From NCBI GenBank assembly GCA_011525745.1, contig WYBU01000064.1, positions 21,300 through 85,299 of the forward strand: a stretch of 64,000 nucleotides of DNA, read 5' to 3'. Position numbers and translations under genes: made by a program. The notes beneath the pieces were generated by a model, which worked only from the letters and a program-made list of their open reading frames with translations, did not search any database and had not been told where the DNA came from. The stretch is from Planctomycetaceae bacterium. Its GTDB lineage: Bacteria > Planctomycetota > Phycisphaerae > UBA1845 > UTPLA1. Positions 55,082-64,000 of the stretch are shown in pieces. Every line of letters starts with the position of its first letter. The first letter of the stretch is position 1.

Positions 55082-55318
55082 GAGCGTTCAAGAGTTCCTT
55101 TTCAATACAGTAGGGTCCGCTGTGCGGTCCATAAACCGTCAGCCGTCGGCGTTCAGCCGGATGCCTCGGACGGCCCCGGCGTTCCGCAATCCTGAAATCT
55201 CGATTCTCAAATCCCAAATCGGAAATCTGAAATTTGAAATCCGAAATCCCGTCATCCCTGCGCCGTTGCGCCGCTTCCCGGTTCCCCGTTCCCTTGTTTC
55301 GATGTTTCGACTTTGCTC
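55082..55318. repeat. Intergenic repeats between pilT and the first pilB
   Basis: A GGGTCCGCTGTGCGGTCC palindrome at about 55112-55129. AT-rich words (AATCTGAAATTTGAAATCC) and a TTTCGATGTTTCGAC tail follow. Confidence 0.5.
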
Positions 55319-57046
55319 CTACGCCTCGAGCAACTCCGCCTGCGTGATGCGCGCCACTTCTTCCGCGGTCGTCGTGCCGCGCAGAATCTTCCGCTTGCCG
55401 TCGTCGACCAGCGTCTTCATCCCGGCGGAAACCGCGGCCCTGCGGATTTGCCCGACCGGCGCGCGGTTGAACGCCAGCTCGCGAATCTCGCTCGTCATCA
55501 CCATGATTTCGAAAATGCCCTTGCGTCCGCGGAAACCGGTGTTGTGGCAGAACTTGCAGCCGCGCCCGCGGTACAGCGGACGCCCGGCCAGCTCCTCCGG
55601 TGTGAAACCGCACAGCTTCACATACAGCGGATTCGGCTCCGGATCGACCTCGCGGCACTCTTCACAGATCAGACGGATCAGTCGCTGCGCCATGACCGCC
55701 TGAATCGAGCTGGCCACCAGGAACGGCTTGATGCCCATGTCGATCAGTCGCGTGATGGCCGAGGGCGCGTCATTCGTGTGCAGCGTCGAGAACACCAGGT
55801 GGCCGGTGAGCGCCGCTTGAATCGCGATCTCGCCCACCGCCAGGTCGCGGATTTCGCCGACCAGCACGATGTTGGGCGCCTGACGCAGCATCGCGCGCAG
55901 GATGCGGTCGAACGACAGTCCGATGTCCTCGCGCACCTGGCATTGGTTGATGCCCGTGAAGTTGTACTCCACCGGGTCTTCGGCCGTGATGATCTTGCGG
56001 TCCGGACGGTTCAACTCCGACAGCGCCGCGTACAGCGTCGTCGTCTTGCCCGATCCCGTCGGGCCGGTCACCAGGAAGATGCCGTTGGGCCGCTTGATGA
56101 TCCTGGTAAACAACTCGTAGTCGTCGTCCTCGAAACCCAGCGACTGAATTCCCACCTTGGCCGAATCCGGCCGCAAAATACGCAGCACGATCGACTCGCC
56201 GTGAACCCCCGGCAGCGAACTGACGCGGAAGTCGATGTCCGATCCCGACACGCGCAGCTTGATGCGCCCGTCCTGCGGCAGGCGGCGCTCGGCGATGTCG
56301 ATGCCGGCCATGATCTTCAGACGCGTCGAGATCGAGCCTTGCATGCGCTTGGGGACGCTTTCGCGCTCGACGCAGACGCCGTCGATGCGATAGCGAACGC
56401 GCACGCGGTCGGACATCGGCTCGACGTGTATGTCGCTGGCTCGCGCCCGGCACGCCTCCGAGATCATCATGTTCAGCAACTTGATGATCGGCGCGTCGGA
56501 CTCGTCGACCGCGTCCATCTTGATCGGCGCGTCCTGGTCGATCGAGGCGTCGATCGACTTGTCCATCGAGGCGTCGATGCTCTTCGAGATCGAGTCCATC
56601 GAGGCCTCGATCGAATCGACGTGCTTCTTGATGTAGGCTTCGATGCGGCTGCGCGGCGCCAGCGCCGGCTCGACGTCGGTTGCGCCGACGCGGAACCGCA
56701 GCAGGTCCAGCGTGTCCAGATCGAGCGGATCGTGAACCACCACCTTCAGCCGGCCGCCCTCGAAGCTGATCGGCAGCACCAGCCGCTCTTTGATGATCTT
56801 CTCGGGAATCTGCTTCAGCGCCGCCGTGACCACGACGTTCTTGCTCAGGTCGACGTACTCCATTCCCGCTTGAGTGGCCAGGGCCTTGGTGACGTCCTCT
56901 TCGGAGCAGATTTCGAGCTGGACCAGCGCCTCGCCGATGCGCAGATTGTTCTTGCGGGCGAACTCCAGGGCCTTCTCCACGCCTGCGGCGTCTACCAATT
57001 TCCAGCTCTGGAGAATCTCACCGATCTTCTTGCGCGTGCGAGCCAT
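55319..57046 (-). CDS. pilB: Type IV pilus/type II secretion ATPase, PilB/GspE family (copy 1)
   Basis: 575 aa. The N-terminal MshEN-like region (about 1-140) joins the ATPase through an unusual serine/aspartate linker (about 142-170) with repeated SIDASMD. Walker A is GPTGSGKTTT (328-337), followed by the Asp-box, VGEIRDLAVGEIAIQAALTG and a Cys-x2-Cys pair (CEEC, CKFC). First gene of the minus-strand series. Shares about half its ATPase residues with copy 2 by eye. Its partners (pilC, pilins, secretin) are outside the window. Confidence 0.92.
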   Translation of the reverse strand: MARTRKKIGEILQSWKLVDAAGVEKALEFARKNNLRIGEALVQLEICSEEDVTKALATQAGMEYVDLSKNVVVTAALKQIPEKIIKERLVLPISFEGGRLKVVVHDPLDLDTLDLLRFRVGATDVEPALAPRSRIEAYIKKHVDSIEASMDSISKSIDASMDKSIDASIDQDAPIKMDAVDESDAPIIKLLNMMISEACRARASDIHVEPMSDRVRVRYRIDGVCVERESVPKRMQGSISTRLKIMAGIDIAERRLPQDGRIKLRVSGSDIDFRVSSLPGVHGESIVLRILRPDSAKVGIQSLGFEDDDYELFTRIIKRPNGIFLVTGPTGSGKTTTLYAALSELNRPDRKIITAEDPVEYNFTGINQCQVREDIGLSFDRILRAMLRQAPNIVLVGEIRDLAVGEIAIQAALTGHLVFSTLHTNDAPSAITRLIDMGIKPFLVASSIQAVMAQRLIRLICEECREVDPEPNPLYVKLCGFTPEELAGRPLYRGRGCKFCHNTGFRGRKGIFEIMVMTSEIRELAFNRAPVGQIRRAAVSAGMKTLVDDGKRKILRGTTTAEEVARITQAELLEA

Positions 57047-57482
57047 GCGGTTTCATCCGAGCGTGCGTCGCCCCGTGTGCCAGGCAATGGAGGGTCCACC
57101 GACGAGTCCGGCGTGAAGTCGATGCGCTCGCTCGGCGTTCGATTCTAGCGGGGCTTCGCGCCGTCATCAATACGGCCGCCGACATAGAATCCTGTTACCG
57201 GAAAAGCGCCTGACATCGGTCGCGCGGCCAAGCCCTCGCGCGGAAGGCCCTCTGTGCGGACCGAGCCGCCCGCGTGAACGGTGAACTCGAAGGCTTGGCC
57301 GCGTGGCGCCGCGCGCGGCGCGGGCTGGCAGCACGTGCCGCGTTGTGCCGCGAGCCAACGCCGCAATGGTTGTAAGTCCCTACTGGACGCGTCCTATGCT
57401 CCCGCGTCCGATTGGCCGCTTTGAAAGCCGCAACTTGGGGCAGAATGTCACATGGCGCCTTTCGCCCCGATGCCGTGTTTGA
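57047..57482. repeat. Divergent intergenic region with degenerate repeats
   Basis: 436 bp. GGCCAAGCCCTCGCGCG (about 57229-57245) and AAGGCTTGGCCGCGTGG (about 57290-57306) belong to the GCGAGGGCTTGGCC family in opposite orientations. No gene seen. Confidence 0.5.
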
Positions 57483-58049
57483 ATGAACGCACCGCTTCAC
57501 ATCGCTGTTGAGGCGCCGCGCAAAGCCCCCGGCACCCCGCTGCCGCGAGACGCGGATATCGTTTTCTACGACGGCCACTGCGGGCTGTGCCATGCGACGG
57601 TGCGCTTCATACTGGCGCGCGATGGCCCGATCGGCGCCGCCGACGCGCCCGCTTCGACCAATTCCGCGAAACCGCCCGTTCCCGATGACCGCTCCGCCGC
57701 CGCGGTCGCCCGCCGCGCCCATCGCGCGCCGCGCTTCCTGTTCTCGCCGCTTCAGGGCCGGACGATTCGCGAGGCCATTGCCGACGATTGCCGTGCGACG
57801 CTGCCCGACAGCGTCGCTGTCCTGACACCCGAAGGCCGCCTTTTCGTTCGCTCCGCCGCCGTCGTCCGCATCCTGCACCGGCTTGGCGGCCCGTGGCGCC
57901 CCGTTGCCCGGCTGCTGGGCGCCATCCCGCGCCCCGTCGCCGACGCCGGCTACCGCCTCATCGCCCGAATCCGCCGCATGCTGTTCCATAAACCTGATAG
58001 AATGTGTCCGGTTATCCCCGATCGCCTGCGCGACCGCTTCCTGCCATGA
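57483..58049 (+). CDS. DCC family protein (DUF393), putative thiol-disulfide oxidoreductase
   Basis: 188 aa. VFYDGHCGLCHATVRFIL holds the CxxC motif (Cys33, Cys36) typical of DCC proteins. The C-terminal RMCPVIPDRLRDRFL motif is also characteristic. An insertion of about 45 residues follows the first helix. The family is inferred to handle thiols; activity rarely shown. It stands alone before a repeat. Confidence 0.83.
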   Translation: MNAPLHIAVEAPRKAPGTPLPRDADIVFYDGHCGLCHATVRFILARDGPIGAADAPASTNSAKPPVPDDRSAAAVARRAHRAPRFLFSPLQGRTIREAIADDCRATLPDSVAVLTPEGRLFVRSAAVVRILHRLGGPWRPVARLLGAIPRPVADAGYRLIARIRRMLFHKPDRMCPVIPDRLRDRFLP

Positions 58050-58173
58050 CCCTGCCGGGAGGCCCACCGCATCAGCGGAGGGTCCACGATGATCGGATGT
58101 CGAATGATGCCCGCTCGTGTCACCGCCTCTCCCCGATCATCGCACACGAACCCCCGCTCGCCCGTCGCGTCGC
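58050..58173. repeat. Family A palindrome between convergent genes
   Basis: Diverged copy at 58056-58096 directly after the DCC gene. Confidence 0.6.
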
Positions 58174-60822
58174 TTACGGCGGGCACGCCTGATTCACCAG
58201 GCAATCCACAAACGCCGCCAGATCGGCCGCGTCATAGACGCCCAGCGGCGTCGCCATATCCGCCGCGCACAACTCCGTCGGCGTGCCGGTCTGCGTGAAC
58301 ATCACCCGCATGAACGCTTCGATATCGTCTCCGTCTCGCAGTCCGTCGTCGTTCATGTCGCCTCGCAGGCACGTGATCGGGCAGGACACGACGTTGACGC
58401 GATTGATGCCCACGCCCGATTGATTGTCCGGATTCGTCACGACGCAATCCCATTTGTCCGCCCCCGGCGTGGGCGCCGCGCCGGTCAGATCGAACACCGC
58501 CGTCAGGTTTGAATGCGCGTTGCGAATCACGCTGCTGGCCACGATGTCCGGTTGGCCGCTGAGCACCAGCCGCGCCGTGGCGCCCGGCAGATAGTTGCTG
58601 CCGTTGATCGTCGCGCTCCACGGATCGCAGTTGTCCGGATTGGCCGGCGTCACCAGCGATACCGTCGGCGCGGGTCCGGCCGTGACGTTGAACGTCACGT
58701 TCGTGTTGCTCTGAGCGCCGCCCGGATTGATGACCGCGACGTTCCACGTCCCCGTCGCCACGAGGTAGAGATTGACGTCGCAATTGATCTGCGCCGACGA
58801 CGCGACGTTCACGCCGGTCGCGACGATATCCGGCTGCCCGCTCTTTCGCAGGCGAACCTCGGCCCCGTTGACGAAATTCGACCCGCTCACCGTCACCGCC
58901 ACCGGCAGCGTCGGATCGGTCTGCGTCGTGCGGTTGTTGTGATTGTTGGCGGTGTTCGGATTGATCGACCCGACCGTCGGCACGCACGAACCGACCGCCA
59001 GCACATAGTTGACCGGATCGGATTCGGCCGATTGACAATCCGGGTTGTCAACCCGGATGTTCCAGTCACCGATCGCCATGCCCGACGGGTCGAATGTCGC
59101 GCTCAACGAAAACGCGTCGTTGAACACCACCGACGTCGCCGCCCGGTCGGGCTGGCCCGTTCGCGTCAGATAGGCCTGCGCGCCATCCTGAAAGTCCAGC
59201 CCGAAAACGGTCATGCCGAACGGGCTGGGACAGTTCGTCGTGTCGGATACGTCGCCGCCGAACACCGTCGGCGCGGGCAGCGACCCGACGCTCAGCGCGT
59301 TTTGCAGCGTGCTCGTCCCGTAGGGCGTAGTGACCGTGCAGGCATACGTCCCGGTCGGCGCGCATTTCAGATCGAAGTCGCACGTCAGCTCCGTCGCCGA
59401 CGACACCGTCACGTTGGCCGCGTCGATCGTCGTCGCAGTCCCCATCGAAATCTCGACCGATGTCACGCCCGACACAAACCCGCCGCCCGTCACCGTCGCC
59501 GTCAGCGTCGCGTTGTTGTTCGCATTGGGCGGCGAGAAATCCGTTATCGTCGGCGGCTGCGGCGCGGTGATCTCAAACGGATGCGTCGCCGTGCCGGTCC
59601 CGTTATTGACCGACATCGTCCACGTGCCCACGGCTGCGCCGGCCAGATTGAAGTCGGCGTCGAGCTGCGTGCCGGTTCCGTTCACGACGAAATTCTGACC
59701 AAAAATAGTCGGCTGACCGGACAACGACAGTTGCGCCGTCGTCTGGCCGACTGCGAAATTCGAACCGAGAATCACCAGATGCTGCACGCCCGTATTCGTC
59801 GCCGACGGCGGGACGATCGACGTGATCTCCGGCGGCAGATTGCAGAAGACCGGCGTGTACGTCGCGCGGATCACCCAGTCGCCGCTCGGGCTGAAGCCGC
59901 CCATGTCGCTGAAGCGATACCAACCCGGACTGGCCGCGCATACCCCCGTCGCCCCGGGGCAGTCGCGCGCATACAACCAGTTGTGCGTCGGCTGCGCCAC
60001 GCCCGACGTATCCGTCGTCGGAAACGCGTTGCTCTGCGGCGGCGGCGGGCAGCACACTGCCGGCAGCGTGCCGGGCAGCGGCGGCAGGCACTGGCACGAC
60101 GACGTCGGCTCGTTGTTGTGATCGTCGATGCGGTAGCCGATCGTGAAGCTGTGCGTCGGGTTGTCGTTGATGATGATCTGCTCCGGATCGCCCGGATCGA
60201 CGCTGACCGCCACGTTCACGCCGTTCGTCCCGGGCGGAATAACGATGTGCTGCAGCGTTAGCCCGTCGGACGAAAAGCCCGCCACCAGCGTGCCCGTGTC
60301 GGGCCGCCCTTCCCACACCAGGATGGACCACTGCGTCGTCGTCTGCACGGTCGCCTGATGGGCGAAGATCATCTCCATCAGGTCGATGCGAATCGGAAAC
60401 GTCGCCGCCGGCAGCACATATTGCGCAGCGGCGATCTCGGTCTCGACGAACCCCATCTGAAGCACATACGAGCCGCCCGTGAAACTGGCGTCCGTGTGCG
60501 TCACGATCACCTGCGGACAGCCGGGACCGCGCGGCTCGAAACCGTTGTCGCCGCCGGAACCGCTCACGTCGTAGATCACGTTCCCCAGCGTCGTCGCACG
60601 CATTCGATATAAAAAGTCGAATTTCTCCGGCGTCTCGATCTTCTCGCGCACCGGCGACACGCGCGTCGTCACGGCGGGCTTCATCGGCCGCCGCTGCGCC
60701 ATCGCCGGCCCCGCAGCAGCGCTCACCGCCAGCACCGCCGCGATCATCATCTCGAGTCGAACGAAACCGCCGCCGCCTACCGGCGCGCAGGCGCACGCAG
60801 CCCCACCTCTGGACAGTGCCAT
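58174..60822 (-). CDS. Large exported IPT/TIG-domain protein with dockerin-like C-terminus
   Basis: 882 aa. The signal peptide is about 25-45 (MMIAAVLAVSAAAGPAMA) and is followed by a Cys-containing region of about 330 residues. Several Ig-like IPT/TIG repeats (ITSIVPPSATNTGVQHLVIL, ITDFSPPNANNNATL, VGSINPNTANNHNN, VSLVTPANPDNCDPW) run from about 365 to 800. The C-terminus (CLRGDMNDDGLRDGDDIEAF) is dockerin-like and similar in layout to that of the kelch-like protein. GGGAGG lies 7 nt before ATG 60822. Probably cell-surface or secreted; role unknown. Confidence 0.8.
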   Translation of the reverse strand: MALSRGGAACACAPVGGGGFVRLEMMIAAVLAVSAAAGPAMAQRRPMKPAVTTRVSPVREKIETPEKFDFLYRMRATTLGNVIYDVSGSGGDNGFEPRGPGCPQVIVTHTDASFTGGSYVLQMGFVETEIAAAQYVLPAATFPIRIDLMEMIFAHQATVQTTTQWSILVWEGRPDTGTLVAGFSSDGLTLQHIVIPPGTNGVNVAVSVDPGDPEQIIINDNPTHSFTIGYRIDDHNNEPTSSCQCLPPLPGTLPAVCCPPPPQSNAFPTTDTSGVAQPTHNWLYARDCPGATGVCAASPGWYRFSDMGGFSPSGDWVIRATYTPVFCNLPPEITSIVPPSATNTGVQHLVILGSNFAVGQTTAQLSLSGQPTIFGQNFVVNGTGTQLDADFNLAGAAVGTWTMSVNNGTGTATHPFEITAPQPPTITDFSPPNANNNATLTATVTGGGFVSGVTSVEISMGTATTIDAANVTVSSATELTCDFDLKCAPTGTYACTVTTPYGTSTLQNALSVGSLPAPTVFGGDVSDTTNCPSPFGMTVFGLDFQDGAQAYLTRTGQPDRAATSVVFNDAFSLSATFDPSGMAIGDWNIRVDNPDCQSAESDPVNYVLAVGSCVPTVGSINPNTANNHNNRTTQTDPTLPVAVTVSGSNFVNGAEVRLRKSGQPDIVATGVNVASSAQINCDVNLYLVATGTWNVAVINPGGAQSNTNVTFNVTAGPAPTVSLVTPANPDNCDPWSATINGSNYLPGATARLVLSGQPDIVASSVIRNAHSNLTAVFDLTGAAPTPGADKWDCVVTNPDNQSGVGINRVNVVSCPITCLRGDMNDDGLRDGDDIEAFMRVMFTQTGTPTELCAADMATPLGVYDAADLAAFVDCLVNQACPP

Positions 60823-61273
60823 GTACCAACCTCCCTGTGAAAGAACCGGCTCAAGACGACGGCTTCGGATCGGTTCGCACCCCCGAATGACCCGGCAACG
60901 CATCCAAGATGTCCCCCAGACCCCGCCCGCGCCGATCGGCGCGCTGCGGCCGAAGCGGTTCCTTTTCTTATTGTTCCGATACTGTCAAGCAAATTCAATC
61001 ACGATGCTCGGAATCATTTGCCAGTATCGGCCCTTGACCGCGGCATTTGTTGCCGCCCACCCACCCTGTCTGCGTCACGCGTACACCGCCGCGTCGGCAA
61101 CATTCGCGCATGGTGCGCTTTCTCACGCGAGGTCCCTCGATCTCGCGCGGCGCGCGCCGCCCGACTCCGACGAATACGCAACGCCGACTCGCTCAAGTCC
61201 ATCGCACCCATCGGACGATACTAAGAGGCCAGACTTATCGGAACAACCGCCACCCAGACCGTTACGGGTCTTG
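60823..61273. other. Divergent intergenic region
   Basis: 451 bp. A TTGACA (minus strand, 60990-60985) may be a -35 box for the IPT gene but lacks a convincing -10. I see no repeat of the main families and no gene. Confidence 0.35.
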
Positions 61274-62086
61274 ATGATGCTCGTCTCTTTTCAAGCCGAT
61301 AAGCCGGTGTCCGCCCGCCGGACATGCGGCCGAATTCACTCGACGGCCGCTCCGGCTCCCAGGAGGGCGTTGCGGGCGGAACGGGCCGGGATCGTCGGGC
61401 TGCTCGCCCTTTTGGCCGGCTGCCACGACCCGCATCCTGCGACCGATACTGCCGACCGCTGGCCGTTCAGGTCCGTTCAGCGCCTGGCCGTTGCGCCGGC
61501 GATGAACTTCAGCGGTCAGGAATCACTCGACCCGCTGCGCGTCGCCGATCTGCTCGCCTCCGAACTGACTCAGTCCGGCGGCGTGACGATCGTGCCGGTC
61601 AACCGCGTCGCGGCGGCCCTGATCGCGCGGGGCGGACTGCACGTTCGCTCGCCCGCCCAGGCCTACGAAGTCTGCCGCGCCGTCGGCGCCGATGCGATGC
61701 TGATCTCGGCCGTCACCGAGTATCAGCCCTATCCGCCGATGATCGTCGGCGCGACGCTCGAGCTGTTCGTGCTGCCCGAGGCGTCCGCGCGCGAGCGATC
61801 GGCCGATGGGACCGCGCGACACGCGTCCACAGGCGGCGACGTCGCCCTCGACGGACCCGCCGCGCAGGTGCAGTTGACCTGGGACGCCTCGCACACCGAG
61901 ACCGTCCGGCGCGTGCGGGCGTTCGGCGAGCGACGCGATTCCGAGGCCGGGCCGATGGGCTGGCGGCGGTATCTCGTGACGCAGGAGGGATTCCTTCGAT
62001 TTTGTGCTTTCGAGGGGATCGATGCGCTGATTTCCGGCGAATCCGATCGCATGGCGACGGCCCGAATATCCGATGCAAGAGAGTGA
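61274..62086 (+). CDS. Putative lipoprotein with CsgG/LpoB/TolB-N-like fold
   Basis: 270 aa from ATG 61274. A lipobox-like LLALLAGC lies at about residues 50. The body (RLAVAPAMNFSGQESLDPLR, VADLLASELTQSGGVTIVP and ADAMLISAVTEYQPYPPM) is typical in pattern of outer-membrane-associated lipoproteins in the GNA1162/LpoB group, but identity is uncertain. The start is weakly supported (no clear ribosome-binding site). It overlaps the next small gene by one base (TGATG). Confidence 0.6.
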   Translation: MMLVSFQADKPVSARRTCGRIHSTAAPAPRRALRAERAGIVGLLALLAGCHDPHPATDTADRWPFRSVQRLAVAPAMNFSGQESLDPLRVADLLASELTQSGGVTIVPVNRVAAALIARGGLHVRSPAQAYEVCRAVGADAMLISAVTEYQPYPPMIVGATLELFVLPEASARERSADGTARHASTGGDVALDGPAAQVQLTWDASHTETVRRVRAFGERRDSEAGPMGWRRYLVTQEGFLRFCAFEGIDALISGESDRMATARISDARE

Positions 62087-62307
62087 TGTCCGTGACCCAA
62101 TGGATTCAACTGTCGCTGGTCAAGGGCGGGCAACGCTACGTATTCCGCTATCGTCCGGGGGGCGAAGCCGACGTGATCAACGCTTTTGCCGAACTGGCCG
62201 GCGACGACCAGAGCCAGTTCGACTGGTTTGACGCGGCCGTACTGTCCTATCAACTGGGACGACGCCTAGAATCAGTAGTGGATGGCGTCGGCGCCCGGTG
62301 CGACTGA
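62086..62307 (+). CDS. Small conserved-looking protein of unknown function
   Basis: 73 aa. Its ATG overlaps the lipoprotein stop as TGATG, suggesting translational coupling. WIQLSLVKGGQRYVFRY and VINAFAELAGDDQSQFDWFD give it globular, coding-like character. No family recognised. Confidence 0.6.
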   Translation: MSVTQWIQLSLVKGGQRYVFRYRPGGEADVINAFAELAGDDQSQFDWFDAAVLSYQLGRRLESVVDGVGARCD

Positions 62308-62389
62308 GCGGGCCGGCGAGCGGTTTTGGAACGCCGATTGTTGGGGGGCTGGCGCGGGGGTAAGCCAGGTTGAAGGAAGGAAGTTTGGA

Positions 62390-63454
62390 ATGGGAATCGC
62401 CGCGGAGAATCCCGCGATCATGAGTGCTGTGCAACATCCACTGGTTGAAGAGTTCCTCACGTACCTGAAGTGCGAGCGGCACTTCTCGCCGCATACTGGC
62501 AAGTGCTACGCCGCCGACCTGCACCAGTTTGCGCTGTTCCTGGCCGAACCCGGGCGACCGGCCGGCTCGGGCGACGCCGGGCCCGCCGGCATGACGACGC
62601 CGGCGCCGACGCCCGCCTACGCCGGAACGGCCGCCGCCGTGGCCGTCGCCGCCGACACGATCACGTTGTCGACCGAGGAGCTGACGCGGCGCTTTCTGAG
62701 CATCAATCCCAACACGATCCGCGACTATCTGGCGGCCCTGCGCGCCCAGGAATATTCCAAGGCCACGACCGCCCGCAAGCTCGCAACGCTGCGCAGCTTC
62801 TACAAGTTCCTCGTGCGCCGCGGCTACCTGGCCTCCAACCCGGTCGCCACCATCCGCACGCCCAAGCAGGACAAGCGGCTGCCCAAGTTCCTCCAGAAAG
62901 AAGATGTCGACCGCCTGCTCAACGCGCCCGACGTCAACACCATCCTGGGGGCGCGCGACCGCGCCATGCTCGAAACGCTCTACTCCACCGGCGTCCGCGT
63001 CAGCGAGCTGGTCGCGCTTCAGCTCGGCGACGTCGACTTCGTCGGCGAGTGCCTGCACATCCGCGGCAAGGGACGCAAGGAGCGCATCACCCCGATCGCC
63101 CCGACCGCCCTGGCCGCCATCCGCCGCTACCTCGACATGGCCGGCGTCGCGCTGAGCAACGGCCAGCCCGCGCCGGAGCGGCCGCTCTTCGTCAACAAGC
63201 ACGGCTCGCGGCTGAGCACGCGCAGCGTGCGCCGCAAGCTCGACAAGTACCTGATCCAGTGCGGCCTCGATCCGTCGATCAGCCCGCACACGCTGCGCCA
63301 CACGTTCGCGACGCACATGCTCAACAACGGCGCCGATCTGCGCAGCGTGCAGGAGCTGCTCGGCCATCGCTCGATCAGCACGACGCAGATCTACACGCAC
63401 GTGACGACCAGCCGGCTGAAGGACGCCTTCGACAAGAGCCACCCGCGCGCGTGA
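62390..63454 (+). CDS. Tyrosine recombinase, XerC/XerD family
   Basis: 354 aa. The catalytic set is complete: Arg203 (GVRVSEL), Lys227 (GKGRKERI), His300-x-x-Arg303 (HTLRHTFATH), His326 (LGHRSIS) and Tyr335 (IYTH). The core resembles chromosome-dimer recombinases. An insertion rich in Ala, Gly, Thr and Pro (about residues 53-90) lengthens the N-terminal domain beyond the usual ~300 aa. GAAGGAAGG precedes ATG 62390. No dif-like site was noticed nearby. It could also be an integrase of a mobile element, but no attachment sites or cargo adjoin it. Confidence 0.87.
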   Translation: MGIAAENPAIMSAVQHPLVEEFLTYLKCERHFSPHTGKCYAADLHQFALFLAEPGRPAGSGDAGPAGMTTPAPTPAYAGTAAAVAVAADTITLSTEELTRRFLSINPNTIRDYLAALRAQEYSKATTARKLATLRSFYKFLVRRGYLASNPVATIRTPKQDKRLPKFLQKEDVDRLLNAPDVNTILGARDRAMLETLYSTGVRVSELVALQLGDVDFVGECLHIRGKGRKERITPIAPTALAAIRRYLDMAGVALSNGQPAPERPLFVNKHGSRLSTRSVRRKLDKYLIQCGLDPSISPHTLRHTFATHMLNNGADLRSVQELLGHRSISTTQIYTHVTTSRLKDAFDKSHPRA

Positions 63455-63905
63455 TCTGCGCCGCGTGTCTCACATGATCCGAACCGCGTTTCGCGCATGA
63501 TCCGCGCCGCGCGTCTTACCTGATCCGAGCCGCGACGCGTAAGCGAGCGGACCTGCGGGTGGTACGGGCGTCCCGCCCGTCCCCGCTCTGATCCGAGCCG
63601 CGACGCGTAAGCGAGCGGGATGCTTCGGCGCCGCACGCTGACGATCGTGCGACACCGCGGCGAGCGAGCAATGCGCCGTCAGCCCTTGGGCGCACACGGG
63701 CGTGTGAACGGTCCCACCGGTTCCCGGCTTTCGGATCCCGCTTGCTGACGCTGCGCGGCTCTGATAAGCAAATATCTCGCCGCGCGTCTCACATGATCCG
63801 CGCCGCGGCGCTTTCAAAGTTCTCCTCTCCACTCTCCCGCCCAGCGCCGCTATAGTATCGCACCCCGCTGACCGGCCGGCATGCACCGGCCGCCGCGCGG
63901 GTCCT
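63455..63905. repeat. Repeat block before tRNA-Ser
   Basis: 451 bp. Two copies of GATCCGAGCCGCGACGCG followed by TAAGCGAGCGG (about 63520-63554 and 63591-63622) flank a GGGTGGTACGGGCGTCCCGC palindrome (63557-63586). Degenerate copies are at 63475 and 63793. TATAGT at 63851-63856 may be the -10 box of the tRNA gene, but no -35 partner is clear. No gene seen. Confidence 0.65.
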
Positions 63906-63992
<87 letters not shown>

Positions 63993-64000
63993 GTGGCGGC

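Noticed and set aside
58513..60261. Long plus-strand open frame opposite the IPT/TIG gene
   Set aside because: Arg-rich antisense shadow with no recognisable feature.
62308..62389. dif site near the XerC/D-type gene
   Set aside because: No 28-bp sequence with the expected two half-sites and AT-rich centre was seen here or in the flanks I read.

Overview
High-GC bacterial chromosome segment, most likely from a member of the Planctomycetota (inference from content, not from a marker gene). Pointers are a DUF1573 / exported rhodanese / MauE-like gene group, two large exported proteins ending in dockerin-like EF-hand modules, an ECF sigma factor with a membrane partner, GspE/PilB-PilT ATPases with MshEN-type N-termini, GH127 and GH36-like glycosidases, and gaps full of short palindromic repeats. 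The window starts just before tRNA-Ala(GGC) and ends just after tRNA-Ser(CGA).

Layout. 0-6 kb: GH36-like glycosidase, ribD, and a membrane glycosyltransferase overlapping ribD. 6-11 kb: anti-sigma-like protein and ECF sigma (minus strand), then DUF1573 protein, exported rhodanese and MauE-like protein (plus strand). 11-20 kb: mtnP, an Asp-rich-linker protein, murA, an MlaE-type permease, rpmI-rplT, a primary-type sigma factor with an apparent ATC start, and a small membrane protein. 20-26 kb: ahcY; an AT-richer island (about 21.7-24.6 kb) bounded by 180-bp direct repeats, with a Cys-rich exported protein, an anchored exported protein and a second MauE-like protein; an AhpD-like selenoprotein read through an in-frame UGA; a LON-domain protein. 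26-35 kb: HtrA, panB, GH127, an endonuclease/phosphatase-fold lipoprotein, metB-like, ruvX. 35-41 kb: BatA-like VWA protein coupled to DUF971, a methyltransferase, a serine beta-lactamase-like hydrolase, a Rieske protein. 41-49 kb: a DUF4175-like / coiled-coil / helical-repeat / NPCBM gene series and a methyltransferase. 49-64 kb: a 12-repeat kelch-like protein, pilB-pilT-pilB, a DCC-family protein, an IPT/TIG protein, a lipoprotein, a 73-aa protein and an XerC/D-type recombinase.

How the genes relate. mtnP, ahcY and metB belong to methionine and sulfur metabolism but lie apart. Two independent MauE-like genes sit beside exported Cys-containing proteins, which suggests extracytoplasmic thiol/disulfide chemistry. 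The pil ATPases would drive a type IV pilus or type II secretion machine whose other parts are outside the window.

Strongest points for follow-up: (1) the island, whose first gene has a promoter-like sequence with a C13 homopolymer in the -35/-10 spacer, the layout of a phase-variable promoter, upstream of a ten-cysteine exported protein and a MauE-like redox protein; (2) an AhpD-family selenoprotein with a SECIS-like hairpin; (3) a palindromic repeat family present in frame inside ribD and GH127 as well as in intergenic DNA; (4) non-AUG starts, clearest for the ATC start of the sigma factor. All motif calls, counts and composition remarks were made by eye.
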